In this document: positions 31,140 to 32,519 of the stretch, piece by piece
How the letters are laid out: each line of letters starts with the position of its first letter
How positions within the stretch are numbered: the stretch's first letter is position 1
Assembly (NCBI GenBank): GCA_020345785.1
Contig: CP070771.1
Span: 35,171-67,689 of the forward strand
From: Desulfobacterales bacterium
GTDB taxonomy: Bacteria; Desulfobacterota; Desulfobacteria; Desulfobacterales; JAFDCJ01
DNA: 32,519 nucleotides
Direction of reading: 5' to 3'
Program-made: the position numbers and the translations under genes
The notes under the pieces: generated by a model
What the model was told of the DNA's origin: nothing
Seen by the model: the letters and a program-made list of their open reading frames with translations, nothing else
Database searches by the model: none

Positions 31140-32519
31140 CTATAAAGATATTGACTACCTCTGGATTAAGGAGCTGTTGGACTACCCGACGAACCTGGAG
31201 AAACATCTGGGCAGTTTTACAGATACGTCTCAAATAAAACTGCCGCAGGATCCCATTGACTGTGTCATTTTCCAGGAGCGTGCCAAAAGAGCTATCCGAA
31301 AAATTGCTCAGAATAAAGGGCACATTCTCATGGTAGGAAGGCCGGGAACCGGAAAATCCATGCTGGCCAATATGTTCAAGGAGGTGCTGGAAAAATCCCT
31401 CGGCGATTACCTCAGATCCAAAGAAGCCATCGTGGGATATCCGGGCAAGGATCGCAACCACATTCGTTTTGCCTATGAAAATCCTGCCAGAATAGATAAG
31501 GTATTGGCGGATATCGAGTCGGCCATTGAAGTTGCCAGAAACAGCCTGGATGAATTCAGCCTGGCCGATCAGATTCAATCGGCCAGAAAAGTTAAAATCG
31601 CGCTGATCTGTGCCACGGCCATGGGAGTGGCTGCCGGGTTTATTTTTCCGCCCGCGTTTATTGCCGCCGGGCTTACCGGCATGGGGTCCATATTCATGTA
31701 CATGCAGGAAAACAACCACCGGGCCCAGGAAAAAATACAGCAGCAAGCCAATGCCGGCTCCCAGAACGATGTCAAATACCTGCAGGATATGGTCCCCGAA
31801 GTGTTATACGATCCGCGCCAGGACCGGGACATGATGTCCAGAGTATCCGAGCCCAGCGCCCGCAATATGAAAGGCGGGTTCCGGCATGACCCCTACCAGT
31901 CGGGCAATCTCCAAACACCGTGCCACAAGCGGGCCTATTTGGGGGCCCATGCCAAATCCCCGATCATTTATATCGACGAGTTGAAAACAATGGTCAAAGT
32001 CGGCTACATGGCGGATTTGCTGGAGATCATGCAAAACAAGAAATACATTCTTGAAGGCGGTCGCAGCACCGGAAGCGGAGCGGCGGATCGGTCGGAGAAC
32101 CACCTGAGAGCCGACAACATTATCGTGGCCTGCTGCAACCATGACACCCTCCAATTTCTGCAGGAAGAAGGCGACGGTGCTTTTCTAAGCAGGATTGAAG
32201 ACAAGGGTGAAATCATTCATATGGACAGCGCCGTGCCTGAGACGCCGGAAAACGTTAAGCAGATTGCCCAGTACGTCAAACAGGAAATCAACAACCTGGC
32301 CGCAGAATTCAAGGAAGCCTGGGGAGAGGTTATTGAAAAAGAAGGTTATGAAAGCGTCAGGAAAAGAAGCGAGCACATTTACGGCCGTGAGCTGCCGGAG
32401 AATTTCAAGCTTACCGTGCGGGAATTTTCCAGAGCTGCCGTGCTGGAAATTGCCAAGGAGATGCGCTGTCGGGCCTCGGACGGAAAGCTCAGCAGTATCC
32501 TGCGGCCGATCAACGGCAT
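31123..32519 (+). CDS. LonB-like membrane AAA+ ATP-dependent protease (3' end outside window)
   Basis: The frame is open from ATG 31123 (or 31126) to the window edge, 465 residues so far. Walker A GRPGTGKS is at 72-79. Between it and Walker B IIYIDE (281-286) lies a long insert with a hydrophobic stretch (about 158-194) able to form a two-helix hairpin. HDPYQSGNLQTPCHKRAYLGAH just before Walker B is the hallmark of archaeal LonB, whose membrane anchor also sits between the Walker motifs. The sensor-like FLSRIEDKGEIIHM follows. The Ser-Lys protease domain should lie beyond the window and is not seen, so loss of protease activity cannot be excluded. It overlaps the unknown gene upstream by 17 nt. 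Confidence 0.88.
   Translation, partial: MMPNNDYKDIDYLWIKELLDYPTNLEKHLGSFTDTSQIKLPQDPIDCVIFQERAKRAIRKIAQNKGHILMVGRPGTGKSMLANMFKEVLEKSLGDYLRSKEAIVGYPGKDRNHIRFAYENPARIDKVLADIESAIEVARNSLDEFSLADQIQSARKVKIALICATAMGVAAGFIFPPAFIAAGLTGMGSIFMYMQENNHRAQEKIQQQANAGSQNDVKYLQDMVPEVLYDPRQDRDMMSRVSEPSARNMKGGFRHDPYQSGNLQTPCHKRAYLGAHAKSPIIYIDELKTMVKVGYMADLLEIMQNKKYILEGGRSTGSGAADRSENHLRADNIIVACCNHDTLQFLQEEGDGAFLSRIEDKGEIIHMDSAVPETPENVKQIAQYVKQEINNLAAEFKEAWGEVIEKEGYESVRKRSEHIYGRELPENFKLTVREFSRAAVLEIAKEMRCRASDGKLSSILRPING

Overview
The window reads as a chromosomal segment of a Desulfobacterota-type (deltaproteobacterial) anaerobe. This rests on inference from gene content: an HgcA/HgcB mercury-methylation pair, a five-domain S1 protein, a YchF-like DUF933 protein, PilZ and HDOD proteins, a GspE/PilB-type ATPase, a LonB-like membrane protease, and spacers filled with degenerate inverted microrepeat elements. 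There are no rRNA, tRNA, CRISPR or phage genes. No intact transposase is seen.

Left part (1-10.1 kb): a broken GNAT gene at the edge; a minus-strand run of a LEA14-type lipoprotein, a possible tiny ORF and a YchF-like protein; a large AsmA protein; then a YbbA-like ATPase, YbbP-like FtsX permease and TesA-like lipoprotein esterase in the order expected for a YbbAP-TesA envelope lipid system, with a repeat element in each of the two gene junctions. A decayed Cu/Zn superoxide dismutase (sodC) remnant lies next to this cluster and is cut off by a short dispersed repeat.

Centre (10.1-22.1 kb): an S1-domain protein, a SAM methyltransferase, a 716-residue PilZ protein and the HtpX protease. Then comes the most notable locus: on the minus strand, a polytopic membrane protein, a family-4 glycosyltransferase, a previously unlabelled eight-cysteine small protein, hgcA and hgcB. 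HgcA carries the NVWCAAGK cap-helix motif and five C-terminal membrane helices. HgcB carries two CxxCxxCxxxC clusters, Cys73 and a terminal Cys pair. Together these predict that the organism can make methylmercury. Thioredoxin reductase (trxB) lies just upstream on the same strand.

Right part (22.1-32.5 kb): a CheR-type methyltransferase, a Methyltransf_16-like enzyme, a 621-bp spacer holding a 377-bp inverted-repeat element, a GspE/PilB-type ATPase with repeated MshEN-like helices coupled to an HDOD protein, an ankyrin-repeat exported protein, a DUF1015 protein, and an unknown 399-residue protein translationally coupled to a LonB-like membrane AAA+ protease that runs off the end.

The strongest candidates for new biology are the Cys-rich protein next to hgcAB, the repeat-element family with a shared TATGAAACTTC box, the coupled unknown/LonB pair, and several precise palindromes in spacers.
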